64,000 nt of DNA from Clostridia bacterium (GCA_017520705.1 JAFXFF010000012.1:96839-160838), one strand, 5' to 3'. Positions 51,601-61,873 are shown, counted from the stretch's first letter. The notes: a model not told the origin generated them from the letters alone. Program-made: numbers and translations.

Positions 51601-54600
51601 CGGTCTTGGGGTCGACTTGCCACATAGTCCAACCGATCTTCACGGGTGGTGATGTTAAAATAATGCATAGAGGATTCTTGTGTGCCAAAGCTTTCATGCA
51701 CCTGATAGTACCACTTCTGTAATATCGGCGCATCGTAATACATACGGATGTTCTCCGTGTAACACTCGGTATGCTCGACGCCCTCCACATCCGTATAGCG
51801 GAAATAGATTTCCACTTCATAGTTGGCCGGATAAGTATCCGGTTCGGGCATAGGAATGGGGAGCATACCATAGCCTGTTTCCGGATCGTAATAGTTGTAC
51901 ATATCCAGGAAACCGCCGCTGTAGAAGAAACAATCCAGTTCCTTGTCGTGTTCGTCTAAAGAGCGCGGCAAATCCGTTGTGTATTGAGAACGGAGCCAAC
52001 TCTCCAAACGGTAAGCGTCCACCATCATGTTATCCACAATACAATAGTCGCCGCGGTTGGTTTTGACAACGGAGTACGGGAAACTATTATCCAGCACCAA
52101 CGGTTTCCCGTTGACCTTCATAGCCACCGCAAAGTTATCCAACTGCGTGTCAAAGGTCATCCATCGACCCTGACCACTGCTCTCACCAACTTCTTCACGA
52201 TAGTCCTCGATACTGTAATCGGGATCATAGAATTCCGACTCGGGATCCAAAAGATCCAAATACGTGTACCCCTCAATGTCCGGAATGTCCTTCAATCCCC
52301 ACGTGGAGCCGAAATGGTACGATTGGCCAAACACACTATACACATAGGCCGCTTCATGCAGCACCCTTGTTCCTATTTCATTATAATACTTATGCGGCGA
52401 CTTGAAGAGCACCTCATTGGAACTGACCGAGTTGCGCAGTCCGTAAATGAAGATTTCATAGTCGATCTCTCGGATGTATTGCAAACTCCGTCCATAGGCC
52501 GTCAGCACGTAACAACGAATACTTCTGTCCGCCATCAAATCCTCCTCCGAAATGAAGAAGGAAATGTCGACTCGTTCCCGACCGACTTCCAGCAAAATAC
52601 TCTCGCTGCTCTGCTGTTCATTATCCACCGTGACGTTGTAGGCACCGTCGGGCAGAAGAATCAACGTCTGGAACTCTCGTGCTCCATTCTGGATCATACG
52701 CACATAGTAAGATCCATCGTTTTGTTTGATCACGCTCTTGATGTTGGTAGCCAGATCGTTTCCGTTGCTGCTTGTCAAACGAACCATTGGATTAAAGTTG
52801 GTTTTGACCACGATGGGATCGGGGTTTGGTTGACAAGGATCCAGTGTGATGCGGGCCGCTTGCTCGCCCATCTCATCAAAATAACGGTAACTACGAAGGA
52901 AACTATCTTCCAAAGTACCTACCACGTTATACGGATAGAACCACAACAAGAAAACCGTAAAATCCGATTGCCCCATCATGACAGGGACCTCCAGCAAGTT
53001 ATTGTACTGCTGGTTGCTGTTGTAGATGTACTTCTCTTTCGCATCAAAGGCAGCCGCCATATTTATCATATCCGTATGCGCCTCACCCTCGGTGTCCAGC
53101 AGCTCAAATCGCAACACGCTTTGATAACCAAAGACAAAATCTTTTATTTTGGCAGACTGAGCATCGGGGATCCATTCCAAGCAATAGGTACCACGGTAAT
53201 CGGCAAGAGCCTCTTCCACCTGCTGTGCCTTGAGGGCATACTGATGACCGCCGATCAGCACGATACGCTGGTTATCCGAAAACTTGGGAATGCGTTCTTC
53301 TGTCAACGGCAGCGTAGAATTCAGTACCAGAGTATCCTCCACAAACACGTAGGCACGGAGATAGGAGTTGTTCGGATTACCAACGAGATCCTTCGTCGAG
53401 TTTATTGTATAATATTCTACATTCTTCATACGAATGGGTTTCGTTATGGTCTCTGCGTTCAACTCAAACACGTTATCGGGCGTCACTTTCTGCCACAGTG
53501 CTAACCGCTGGGCGGCAGGCAGATTACTGTCATACCACTCGCCGAACCGACACGCGGGCACGGCTACCAGCCATACGTTCGCATCCAACAGCCCACTGTC
53601 GAGATAGAACGCGGTGCTGCTCGCCGTATTCAGTCGAGTCACCTTCATATCCGCTCCCGTACCGGTGTAGAGATCGAAATAATACTCAAAATAGTTACCG
53701 CTGATAGGAATCTCCGCAGAGGATTGCAACACGATCGACTTCTCGTTTTCATCCGCCTGCAGTATGTAGGTGCTGGTTTTCCAGATCAGGTTATCCTTGC
53801 GACCAGAGGTCTGGATGGTAACGGGAGCAAGATTACCATAGTAATCCAGCGTCGTCTCCAGGACGCCATCTGCGCCCAATACAAAGTCGTGGGTTTCCTG
53901 CTCTGCATAGATGGTGACCCCCACGCCTTCCAACGAATAGCCGTGGGCATCCGTAAAGGTCAGACGAATCGGGCGTTCCTTCTTTAGCTGTGCTTTGATC
54001 GGCAACGTGTATACCGTATCGGTCGACGTATACTGCACATAGAAACTCTGACTCGGAATATAGTAGTCGCCGATAAAGGTGCTGTAGATAGCAATGTGCA
54101 GCCTCGAATTCAAATGGCCTTCTACCGCCAACACTGCCATGCCATCGTCGCCGAGAACAAACGAAGTAGATCCGGTCAAGAGCGCATATCCTTTAATGCC
54201 ACTCATAGGTGCATCGCAGGTAAACTGAAGCTTAACCGCGGCAGTAGTGCGCAACCACAACAGAATTTCGTACACAGGAGAATCATCCAACACAATCCAG
54301 CTCATCACGGAATCCAACACATAGCTGGCGACGCCGGTTAGGCTGTACACCTGTTTGGGGACTCTGTAATCCACCGTGGCCGCAGAGGCCGGCACGGTCA
54401 CCAACACTTCGTTGGACGCATCCAGCCGATACACACCGGAACCTCCACGCCAGGAAAGGGTCACTTCCAACCCCTCCAAAGAGAAGACTTCGTTAGTGTT
54501 GAAGCGAATGCGCACCTGCTTACTTTGTTCCGTCTGCGCCGCCGCCAACGTATCGATGTCATACGAAGTCACACCCTCGGAGAGAGCCAGAGAATACGAA

Positions 54601-57600
54601 GACGGAACGGTATAGAAAACGTCGTCTACCAGAATGCTCTTGCCCTCCCAAAGAGAACGCAGCGTGATGACAGAGGTGTCTTTGTTGACAAAGAACGCAC
54701 TGTCGCCCTCGTGAATCAGATAGCCATCATCGGTCTGGGTATCCGTGAGATCAAAGCCGTAAACCGCTTGGTCGTAATCCTGGTGAATACGGATAAAGCG
54801 ATTGATCGTTATGGGAGCCAGCACTTTTTCAACGCCGTTTTCCAACAAAACGTTCTCCTGACGGTACAATTCATGCAGCCTGCCGCCCTCTGTATATTCC
54901 ACAGTCAGTGTATAGGTACCGGCGCCAAGATGCTCAAACTGATAGTAGCCGGTATCTTCCTCTACCCCGACAGGCAAGCGGAAACAAGCTCCACTCTCTG
55001 CTTGACGAAGCACTATCTCCATGCCTTTCATAGCCACCGGAGCATACGTAGCGTTGGTGACTGTCACCGCAGCACCAATGCTGGAGGAGACAGCACGCGG
55101 GAAGCCGGCAGCCTCTTTTTGGGCAACCACAGTCTCGCCCTCATAGGCATAGGCAGTCATCGAGAGAATCTGATACACACGACTGAAGTCCCACGCACCC
55201 GTCCAGAAGGCACCGGAATGCGCCAACTCCATATCGAAGGTGAGTTCTTCCGCATTCTTCGATCGATAAACCACGCGAACAATCACGCGCTGCGCATCAC
55301 CCACACTGACCACCACGTCCAGACGGTCATCCGTAATGTCGCCCACACGATTGGTTTTGAGATTGACGCGGAAGGCATCAATCGTATAGGTATCGTCCGT
55401 TACAACACGAGCACTCGGACTCACCGCACTCTCGTTGCCTGCGCTATCATAGGCAGTAACGGTATAGACGTATTCCGTGGATCGTGACAGACCTTCATCG
55501 GCGAAGGTTCTCTTGACGCCGTCATAAACCAGCGCACCATCACGATAGACACGATAGCCGACCACACCCACGTTGTCGGTGGATCGGGTCCACGTAAGCA
55601 TAGCGGTCATGCCCACCGCCTCAGCTGTCAGTGCGGCGGGTGCAGTGGGTGCGTCGGTATCCGCCACCAGTGCAGGCTTACCTTGCGCATATACAGGCGT
55701 ACCTTTGCGGCCTGCCCCATTCTCCGCTACCAACATATATGTGTAGGTGCGAGAAAGATTGAGATTGGCGTAGTTATCGGTATAGGTCGTGATGTCTACG
55801 GGGATATATCCCAACACTTCACCGTCACGATAAAGCAGGAGTTTTTCCGCTCCGGCCGGCGCCTGCCACGTCAGTTTCAAACTTCCGTCGTTGAGGCCGG
55901 TTACCACAAAACTCTCAATGGGACCCGGAACAGCGAAGCTGTTGGTCACCACGATGTTTTCCGCTTCGGAATCTGCTTCTCCATCCAGGACGGAAACGGC
56001 AGAGAAGACATACTCTCCCTCCAAAGTCAGAGGAATCGCTACGCGATAAATACCGCTTTCAGGCATCGTGAAGGGTTGCAACACCTTTTTCGTCCCATCC
56101 GGTGCGGTATAGCTGAGCGTAATCACAGCGCCCTTAATACCGCTGACGAGGATCTCTACCTCCCCTGCCGCCTGGTCGGGCGCGCTGAGAATAACGGGAT
56201 TGCCGGCTGCGGCATCATCCACCACAAACACAAATGTACTTTCGTACACATCCATGGGAATCTCAATACTCTTGACACCGACCACCGCTTCATAGGTGCC
56301 CGCCGCCAACTTACCGAGATTGACCGAGCGCCAATCCGCAAACTCCACCATTTGCCAAGATCCGCCCGCCTTACGATACTTGATAAAGGGAGTGATCTCC
56401 GTTTCCTCCACGCTCTTACCACCGGCAAACTGACCACTGCGTACGTTCCGTAAAACAACACCGCTGGGCAACGCCGCATTCAGCCGTACAATCACCGATT
56501 CATTGGGTTTAAAGGTCAGTTTTTCGGGATAGGCCTCAAAAGTACTGACCCAGGAATTCTGGGCATCCAACATAATCGGCTCCGTCGCGGTCAAAGGCAA
56601 TGCGGTCATCCAAGAAATGCCGCCCATATGGTCATACTCCATGGTGCGGAATCTCGCCACCACCGACTCGATACGAGGTGCGACTAGCAACACAGTGGAC
56701 ATATCCCACAGTTGACCCATATTTTCTTGCGGCCACGAATACAATACGTCATCTACGACCGGATAAACGGTTATCGACGTCATATCCGCCTTATCAATCG
56801 TAATCTGATTAAAATTGGTCGTTTCCAACTCAATGGTGCGAGATTGACCGGCAGGATTCGTATACTCCTCATATCCGAGAACCAAGCGATTCTCCTCATC
56901 TCGGTCGGCAACGAGGACGCTGTAGACGCCCGCAGGATACGCACATTCACCGCCACCGCTGATGGAAAGAGCAAGCCCGTCCACGACGGTCATCAGCGTG
57001 GTATTGTAAAGTATCATACCGTTCATCACGATATTGGTCACGCCAAATTCTATGTCCGGCATCGTTGCCGTATAAGTCGGGTTTTCGGGATCGTAAGTAA
57101 TCACAATGGGATAACAATACTGATACACGCCCAGAGACGTCATCTCATTGAAGCCCACCGTCACCCATGCGGCAATCTTAGTCCCTGCTTCATAGCCCAG
57201 CGTATTGATGGTGTACGTCTTAGTCTCCCAATCTTGAGAGATGATACCGGCATTCTCCGTCGTGCCATCGCGGAAAACTACGATGTTTTCCATCTGAACC
57301 CACGTGTCGGATGCTCCCTCGGGCAGTTGCAGAATCAGTTCCAACGTCGAACCGGGCAATACGTGAATGGTTTGGTTTACCTCTGCCGCCTCGTATGCGA
57401 GGAAGCCGGCACAACCCAAATACTCTGCCATAGAGTAGGTATCAATGTAGCATTTGGCTCCGAAGATATAATAACCTTCTTCCGTAGGAAGAGCCATACC
57501 ATAATCCGTGAGGGTGTAGATAACCCCATTCTCTACTTGCCACTGATAATCGTTCTCCCTGCTTTGATCCATAAAGCTGTAGTCTTGACTTCCATACCAC

Positions 57601-60200
57601 TCACCGCAAACAATGGGAAATTCCATCGTATCATAGCTCTGCTCATAACCGCCAATCACGGGATTTCCCTTGTTATCTATCACTTGCAGTGCATAGGGTG
57701 TGTTCTCACCGTGGCGTAGCTCCGTTTTTTCCACGTCGAGCACCGTCACCAGCGTACAGGGGTTAAAATCAATTGTGGCCATGGTATCCAGTTCCAAGCA
57801 ACCCAAATTGTGCGCGGTGTAATAGAACCGATAATCGCTCTTGTTGCCTGCGCCGTCTTCTCTGTAAAAAACGTCATAGACAGCGACCATAACATACAAG
57901 GAGTCTCCGTACATACGGAATGTATTCTGACTCTTGGTAAGAATAGCCGTCGCAACACCATCCGTATTGACGAAAAGAGGATCATAGGACACCGAGAGGG
58001 CGTAACGATCCTCTTCAGCGATAGAAGACACCGCAGATACCGTGATTTCCTTAGCATGATTCACGGCATCCGCAAAAGAAAACTGCATCTGATTACCATC
58101 CTGTTCAGCCGTCACGGAGAGGATGTAATTTCTCTCGCCATCCACCACAATCATCGGCATCGTGATGTCGGACATACTGACCAGCATTTCACCGTTTTCA
58201 TCCGTGACACCCAGACTGATAAAGCTACCGTCGGGAGCTTTGGTGTAGGCGGTCACACCGGATAAGGTAACCTCATCTCCCGCAAAGGAGATGACGGTAG
58301 TCTGCACCTCATCGCCACCCAACGTGATTTCAGAGGCAAACGCCGCCGTTTTCTGATAATAGATGCCGGCACAGATGCAAGTGAAGGTCAATTCACCGCC
58401 AAAGAAGATTCTGCGCTCAATCGAAAGAATACCATCTTCATCGGGGTACACCGTCGCTACCAACTCACCGGTCATGGGATCGGTGACATAAACGGTGGCG
58501 GCAAAGGCTTGGTCATACTCATCATAAAGACGGATGCGCGCATTCTCAGCAATCAAATTATTCTGTACGTCCACGCGCTTGCGGAAACTGTGGGCCGCTT
58601 GCGTGGGTTCCGTGCCTGCTGCCACCTCGTCGGCGGTGCGGCAATACACAACCACCGTCGCTCTGCCATCCGTCATCACCGTCGTATCCAAAGACAGCTC
58701 ATAAGACGAGGCACCGGTACCCACAACAGGCTCGCTGAGATAGACAAGTTGATCCATCGCATCATACAGCGCAAGGGTAACGTCACCGACAGCGTCCGCT
58801 CCGTAAGTAATCTTGGTAACGATTGGTGCCTCCGCTTTCAAGATATCGTTGCACTCTACAGAACCCCAGATAGCGCTGCCTGCCTTGCCGATCAATTCCG
58901 CCGTCACGCAGGCTTTCACTGCGCTGTCCAGTTCTCTGGGAACCAAACTGTAGGGGATCAAATTGGTGTTGGTTGTATGAGCATAGGTAAATACGGCCAG
59001 CACCGTCTCGATGGTTGCCGGATTACTCTTACCGCCCATCAGAGACATCACCACCGATGCATAACCGGTGATCAACGCACAGGAAGCAGAGGTACCCGTG
59101 AAAGTGCCGTAGGTATTGCCCAGCGTGGTACTCGTCCGATTTTCTCCATCAATCGAGGTATAATCTTGACCCGGAACCGAGCCTACAGGGAATGTATTGG
59201 AGAAAGAAGACGTATAGTTGCTTCCCATACCAACCGTACCGGACATAACGGGATAACAACCATCCAAGCAAGCGGGATAATATCCCTGCCATGTCATACC
59301 GTATTCATTACCTGCCGCGGCAATCGGCAGAATGTTTTGTGCGCGTGCGTCTCTAATGGCATTGGCCAGTGCGGTGGGGTAATACTCCATTCTCGCACCA
59401 AAAGACATATTCAATACATCAATGTCGTTGTCAATCGCCCAGTAAATACCACGCACAATATCCGCAATTTTACCCTTGTCGTTTTCATCAAGCACACGAA
59501 CAGGGACAAGCTCCACCGGAAATGCGCCCGCCGCACCCGAAATACCGACGCCATTAAACACCTCGGCAGCAATCAAGCCGGCCACCATGGTACCGTGAGA
59601 CGAGTCGCTGATTTCAGAGTTGGCGCCCGCCTCGATGCGACGCTCGACAGCATCCGCCAGAGCATCATAGCCTTCTGCCACGCGACCAACCAATTCATCG
59701 TGAGTTGCGTCAATGCCCGTATCCATCACGGCAATGCGGATCGTATGGAGATTCGAGTTCGGCACACTGTCAGCCACCTCGGCAGCCGCCAACCAAAATG
59801 CCAAAATGTCGCTATCCAAATCGGGGTCATCTTTCTGCACATCTCGTCCACTGCCATAGATTTCCGCATATCCTGCGGCCTCGACAATGTAGTTATAGGT
59901 GACCGTGCGAATGGAGGTCATCTTCTCATAATTCTTGGCCTCCTGATAGGATCCGTCCACGAGAAGCATATTCCCACCCAACGGCTGACCGCCATTGGAG
60001 CGGCGGTGCTGTTCCAAAGCCAACTCATTCCAGAACTCCAAAATCAGACCGTCGTGGTCAGCCACCGGATAACCCACAAACTCCTTGTAATCAGGAGTCA
60101 GTTCTTCAGCTAATACAGTCCAAGCCGCTGCCGGTACGAAACCAACCAATAGCACCAGAGATAACAACATGCTGATTACACGTAAAAATTGTCGTTTCAT
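48660..60200 (-). CDS. Giant secreted subtilisin-like serine protease (S8 family)
   Basis: 3,846 residues from ATG 60200 (GAGAGGATACT upstream), starting with a signal peptide (MKRQFLRVISMLLSLVLLVG). The S8 catalytic domain spans about 150-390 with Asp160 (AVMDTGIDATHDEL), His202 (DSSHGTMVAGLI), oxyanion Asn298 (AAAGNEYG) and Ser371 (TFTGTSASCALITGY): all intact. Beyond it lie thousands of residues of repeated beta-sandwich domains, two clear fibronectin III domains at about 1410-1600 (WTRSTDNVGVVGYRVYRDGA), a Big_2-like domain near 3550, then CxxC units like those of the dockerin protein. No anchor or sorting signal at the C-terminus. Very long for the family. Second gene of an operon with the zinc-ribbon protein (17 bp); promoter next to a LuxR gene. 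Confidence 0.9.
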   Translation of the reverse strand: MKRQFLRVISMLLSLVLLVGFVPAAAWTVLAEELTPDYKEFVGYPVADHDGLILEFWNELALEQHRRSNGGQPLGGNMLLVDGSYQEAKNYEKMTSIRTVTYNYIVEAAGYAEIYGSGRDVQKDDPDLDSDILAFWLAAAEVADSVPNSNLHTIRIAVMDTGIDATHDELVGRVAEGYDALADAVERRIEAGANSEISDSSHGTMVAGLIAAEVFNGVGISGAAGAFPVELVPVRVLDENDKGKIADIVRGIYWAIDNDIDVLNMSFGARMEYYPTALANAIRDARAQNILPIAAAGNEYGMTWQGYYPACLDGCYPVMSGTVGMGSNYTSSFSNTFPVGSVPGQDYTSIDGENRTSTTLGNTYGTFTGTSASCALITGYASVVMSLMGGKSNPATIETVLAVFTYAHTTNTNLIPYSLVPRELDSAVKACVTAELIGKAGSAIWGSVECNDILKAEAPIVTKITYGADAVGDVTLALYDAMDQLVYLSEPVVGTGASSYELSLDTTVMTDGRATVVVYCRTADEVAAGTEPTQAAHSFRKRVDVQNNLIAENARIRLYDEYDQAFAATVYVTDPMTGELVATVYPDEDGILSIERRIFFGGELTFTCICAGIYYQKTAAFASEITLGGDEVQTTVISFAGDEVTLSGVTAYTKAPDGSFISLGVTDENGEMLVSMSDITMPMIVVDGERNYILSVTAEQDGNQMQFSFADAVNHAKEITVSAVSSIAEEDRYALSVSYDPLFVNTDGVATAILTKSQNTFRMYGDSLYVMVAVYDVFYREDGAGNKSDYRFYYTAHNLGCLELDTMATIDFNPCTLVTVLDVEKTELRHGENTPYALQVIDNKGNPVIGGYEQSYDTMEFPIVCGEWYGSQDYSFMDQSRENDYQWQVENGVIYTLTDYGMALPTEEGYYIFGAKCYIDTYSMAEYLGCAGFLAYEAAEVNQTIHVLPGSTLELILQLPEGASDTWVQMENIVVFRDGTTENAGIISQDWETKTYTINTLGYEAGTKIAAWVTVGFNEMTSLGVYQYCYPIVITYDPENPTYTATMPDIEFGVTNIVMNGMILYNTTLMTVVDGLALSISGGGECAYPAGVYSVLVADRDEENRLVLGYEEYTNPAGQSRTIELETTNFNQITIDKADMTSITVYPVVDDVLYSWPQENMGQLWDMSTVLLVAPRIESVVARFRTMEYDHMGGISWMTALPLTATEPIMLDAQNSWVSTFEAYPEKLTFKPNESVIVRLNAALPSGVVLRNVRSGQFAGGKSVEETEITPFIKYRKAGGSWQMVEFADWRSVNLGKLAAGTYEAVVGVKSIEIPMDVYESTFVFVVDDAAAGNPVILSAPDQAAGEVEILVSGIKGAVITLSYTAPDGTKKVLQPFTMPESGIYRVAIPLTLEGEYVFSAVSVLDGEADSEAENIVVTNSFAVPGPIESFVVTGLNDGSLKLTWQAPAGAEKLLLYRDGEVLGYIPVDITTYTDNYANLNLSRTYTYMLVAENGAGRKGTPVYAQGKPALVADTDAPTAPAALTAEAVGMTAMLTWTRSTDNVGVVGYRVYRDGALVYDGVKRTFADEGLSRSTEYVYTVTAYDSAGNESAVSPSARVVTDDTYTIDAFRVNLKTNRVGDITDDRLDVVVSVGDAQRVIVRVVYRSKNAEELTFDMELAHSGAFWTGAWDFSRVYQILSMTAYAYEGETVVAQKEAAGFPRAVSSSIGAAVTVTNATYAPVAMKGMEIVLRQAESGACFRLPVGVEEDTGYYQFEHLGAGTYTLTVEYTEGGRLHELYRQENVLLENGVEKVLAPITINRFIRIHQDYDQAVYGFDLTDTQTDDGYLIHEGDSAFFVNKDTSVITLRSLWEGKSILVDDVFYTVPSSYSLALSEGVTSYDIDTLAAAQTEQSKQVRIRFNTNEVFSLEGLEVTLSWRGGSGVYRLDASNEVLVTVPASAATVDYRVPKQVYSLTGVASYVLDSVMSWIVLDDSPVYEILLWLRTTAAVKLQFTCDAPMSGIKGYALLTGSTSFVLGDDGMAVLAVEGHLNSRLHIAIYSTFIGDYYIPSQSFYVQYTSTDTVYTLPIKAQLKKERPIRLTFTDAHGYSLEGVGVTIYAEQETHDFVLGADGVLETTLDYYGNLAPVTIQTSGRKDNLIWKTSTYILQADENEKSIVLQSSAEIPISGNYFEYYFDLYTGTGADMKVTRLNTASSTAFYLDSGLLDANVWLVAVPACRFGEWYDSNLPAAQRLALWQKVTPDNVFELNAETITKPIRMKNVEYYTINSTKDLVGNPNNSYLRAYVFVEDTLVLNSTLPLTEERIPKFSDNQRIVLIGGHQYALKAQQVEEALADYRGTYCLEWIPDAQSAKIKDFVFGYQSVLRFELLDTEGEAHTDMINMAAAFDAKEKYIYNSNQQYNNLLEVPVMMGQSDFTVFLLWFYPYNVVGTLEDSFLRSYRYFDEMGEQAARITLDPCQPNPDPIVVKTNFNPMVRLTSSNGNDLATNIKSVIKQNDGSYYVRMIQNGAREFQTLILLPDGAYNVTVDNEQQSSESILLEVGRERVDISFFISEEDLMADRSIRCYVLTAYGRSLQYIREIDYEIFIYGLRNSVSSNEVLFKSPHKYYNEIGTRVLHEAAYVYSVFGQSYHFGSTWGLKDIPDIEGYTYLDLLDPESEFYDPDYSIEDYREEVGESSGQGRWMTFDTQLDNFAVAMKVNGKPLVLDNSFPYSVVKTNRGDYCIVDNMMVDAYRLESWLRSQYTTDLPRSLDEHDKELDCFFYSGGFLDMYNYYDPETGYGMLPIPMPEPDTYPANYEVEIYFRYTDVEGVEHTECYTENIRMYYDAPILQKWYYQVHESFGTQESSMHYFNITTREDRLDYVASRPQDRDLSVAITNNELPAFTFYAYFDKPQEVCNVYAVADIQGDSAECNYDRYIRLEYDEDIGCYVGTGKFGDVMHLPQAFNVVYELVAEQPYQGMPTVQLTDLFQTEGALNGAMLNSENLPEGWTVTESGPENGWTLRETYQRWRLYGSILAQFAESGEVMTAMDLRRVLDENMRLYLPIYNFYDQEGTYMFSLKNYYDFSEEVTAIENGFSVAIMDGAEHVSTLTQGMTVSEEDGEICLMTSAVDTAFMLPYVPADEVNSASLGSLIGKGASFLGQKAVSAGQYIHKSVEYTGKVEAVNTVAGLGFGARDLWSALSDTSTAWGVSDLPEWAYDLTPKQFNDYMNYRQSNVIVNIASGSGALIVGTFATGVPGLITTVLFGLANDIAKAAFGDPEEIYQKIAAMNRDLLGENERMIGYLREHGFPGELEKLTMFHDPSGVIFEGIESNVLSGVTATVYYRDDQQGEWVKWDSALYGEGPNPGISDDYGHYGWDVLTGKWKVIFEKDGYYLAESVELDVPPAHLDVNISMVATVPAALSTVKAGAQGAYLDFTFDRPVLVEDVVAKATVLYGGEMVEGTIVALNAAETAFGNKQQSGDHDVVEGQWVATAFRFIPEEPMEIGTAVMLTVEKGVLTYNGLECDAMESAYVTIPENVADPITAFWYEGTATLVVGETLNIMDSLSVSGSEGTITFKSQDESIVTVDENGVMTAVGAGRTYIRMTCGDVIGVVPVNVTAQDHTHCFDVMNPLLANRASEATCTDAATYYYLCACGERGTETYVYGDPDETHHTGYALWVVTDTHHSIAYDCCGKICMGETLHNFDEDGVCIDGCGKLADEQPVVDDAITFGGNSASEDVNGLAFRFDVNVIGMSTNGTVADYSNAVVVVDGVERQLLSMGAIVTNTDAQTLDKSAVNGTTVIDIAAVYLCTLEPDSAGYAVRIINIPDEGKDTTIRVCAYYVVLIDGVETVIYDDQVYEQTYNAVLNG

Positions 60201-60217
60201 AGTATCCTCTCCTCGCT

Positions 60218-60589
60218 TTATCCACGGTTTGATACATCGGTCAAAACAGAGACGCCCGTCTCCTGTAATCGCTCGGCGCATCCTCGACACATATCAATGT
60301 CTGCGCATATCAAGAAGCAGTCATCACACACAACTTGTTTGCAAATGGGACAGTAATTAAAACGCTCTGCCAATTGTGCTACCGCATCCTGTCGTGCAGC
60401 ACGATGTTCTTGTTCGTAAATGGCTGCGTAGAGCACTCGCTTCTCGTCAGTGGGCGGATCCTCCCCCGCTTTGGAAAACCGTCGAAGCTTACTCTGATAT
60501 GTTTTACGACAGTTGTCGCAACCAACCTGAAACCGAAACGTCTCCTTGTCGGATGTGTCATCCAACAATAGTTCCACAAGTTTTTTCAT
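60218..60589 (-). CDS. Small cysteine-rich zinc-ribbon-like protein
   Basis: 123 residues, AAAGGAGGTGAG upstream of the ATG. Nine cysteines in CxxC-type pairs: CDNC (24, 27), CPIC (80, 83), then CDDC and FLIC (88, 91, 95) and CRGC (101, 104), pointing to two or more structural zinc sites. No signal peptide, so cytoplasmic, despite being co-transcribed with the secreted giant protease 17 bp downstream. Possibly a translational or regulatory partner, or a chaperone-like factor for the protease; no family recognised and no catalytic motif seen. Confidence 0.7.
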   Translation of the reverse strand: MKKLVELLLDDTSDKETFRFQVGCDNCRKTYQSKLRRFSKAGEDPPTDEKRVLYAAIYEQEHRAARQDAVAQLAERFNYCPICKQVVCDDCFLICADIDMCRGCAERLQETGVSVLTDVSNRG

Positions 60590-60629
60590 GTGTGACTCAC
60601 CTCCTTTAAGCCCAATTTACTACACATAT

Positions 60630-60658
60630 ACAAATAAACGCAATGGTACCAGGGGTAC
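60630..60658 (-). promoter_or_regulatory. Candidate promoter and dyad operator of the zinc-ribbon/subtilase operon
   Basis: Palindrome GTACC-AGG-GGTAC (60646-60658). On the minus strand it is followed at once by TTGCGT (a possible -35) and, about 17-18 bp later, by the AT-rich GTAAATT. A dyad overlapping or abutting -35 is the classic position for a LuxR-type activator. Confidence 0.45.
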
Positions 60659-60676
60659 TTTTTGGTGGATAAAAGC

Positions 60677-60715
60677 AAAAATGCACAAGCAACACGATGG
60701 TTACTTGTGCATTTT
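60677..60715 (-). terminator. Terminator of the LuxR-type gene
   Basis: Perfect 12-bp arms AAAATGCACAAG / CTTGTGCATTTT. It starts 16 bp after the stop at 60731 and separates the regulator from the subtilase operon. Confidence 0.85.
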
Positions 60716-60730
60716 GACTATATCTTTGCA

Positions 60731-61873
60731 TTAGTTTTCTATATTTTCAGATATAAGCTCGTCCAATCGATCGCAACAACGGAACAACTCAATGTACAGC
60801 ATCAATTCATCTCGAGAAGCCACTTCCAGCTTCTTGTAAATGCTATGATTGTGTTTCTTGACCGTGTTACTGCTGATGAAAGCCAGTTCGGGAATATCGG
60901 ATATGTCGTATCCATCAATGTAGTGATGCAGGATGCGGCGCTCGGCAGAGGATAGAAGTTTCACCTTGGCCGCAAAGGACACAAACAGTTCTTCCATTTC
61001 GGGAGGCAATTCGGAGGTGGAACGAGTGTTAAGCTGGGTCAACATCTGCACGCTGACCAAAGAGCCGCCGGGTTGAACAATGCCGTAATCCTGTAACATA
61101 CTGTACACCGACAACAGCATCAACTCGGTGGCGATATAGGACACCGACAGAAACTCAAAATTCACGCGAACCGCCTGTTCCACACCCCACACAATCAGGT
61201 TGGTCAACACCACGCCCACCAGGAAGAAAGCGTATTTGGCAGAGGACAAATTGCCCTTGCGGTGAGAATGGATGATCGTAATCACCATCGTGACGAAATA
61301 GGAAAGCAGATACACGGGATAGAGAGGGTGCAAAGGACCGTAGTCCTTCACCAAGCGGGTCATACCATCAATACTCTCAATGGAAACCGCTTTGTAATAC
61401 AAACCAAACCAGTCGCCACTGGCCGCAATCAGGAACGCCGTGGTGCTGATACCAATCAGCAGATAGGTAAGCCATTTCTTACGTTCCACACGGCAGGCAT
61501 CCATCACGATGAACATCATCACCAGCACCGCAAAGGCGGCACCAAGATAGGACAGGCGGTTTGCCATCATCGCACTGGTTAGTGAGCGGGAACAAGATAG
61601 CCAGAAGTAACCACAGTTGGTGGTGGCAACACAGGAGAACAGCAAGACGAAACGGCTGTCACGTTGTTTCGCAAGCCAAGTATAGCCGATAAGCAGCAGG
61701 ACGGAGAACATAGCCACCACACCATAGACAATAACCATATTGCCTGTCTTGCCAGGGTCAACGGTGGTGCCCATCCCATCAGAAATAGGGAGTAACAGAC
61801 CCGGCAGGAGGACACAGGCCGCCACTAACCACCCAACGAAACCGATTAACTTTGTATAGGCTTTGCCGTTCAT
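60731..61873 (-). CDS. Membrane-bound 7TM LuxR-family transcription regulator
   Basis: 380 residues, AGAGGAGGG before the ATG. About seven hydrophobic helices fill residues 8-265 in the pattern of the 7TM region found at the N-terminus of histidine kinases (YFWLSCSRSLTSAMMANRLS; LIVWGVEQAVRVNFEF). A short linker leads to a C-terminal LuxR/GerE helix-turn-helix (about 312-370: LLSSAERRILHHYIDGYDIS, then SSNTVKKHNHSIYKKLEVAS). One-component membrane sensors of this layout are common in Coriobacteria and Clostridia. Own consensus promoter and terminator. Located directly upstream of the zinc-ribbon/subtilase operon, whose promoter has a dyad, so it is the probable regulator of that operon. Confidence 0.88.
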   Translation of the reverse strand: MNGKAYTKLIGFVGWLVAACVLLPGLLLPISDGMGTTVDPGKTGNMVIVYGVVAMFSVLLLIGYTWLAKQRDSRFVLLFSCVATTNCGYFWLSCSRSLTSAMMANRLSYLGAAFAVLVMMFIVMDACRVERKKWLTYLLIGISTTAFLIAASGDWFGLYYKAVSIESIDGMTRLVKDYGPLHPLYPVYLLSYFVTMVITIIHSHRKGNLSSAKYAFFLVGVVLTNLIVWGVEQAVRVNFEFLSVSYIATELMLLSVYSMLQDYGIVQPGGSLVSVQMLTQLNTRSTSELPPEMEELFVSFAAKVKLLSSAERRILHHYIDGYDISDIPELAFISSNTVKKHNHSIYKKLEVASRDELMLYIELFRCCDRLDELISENIEN

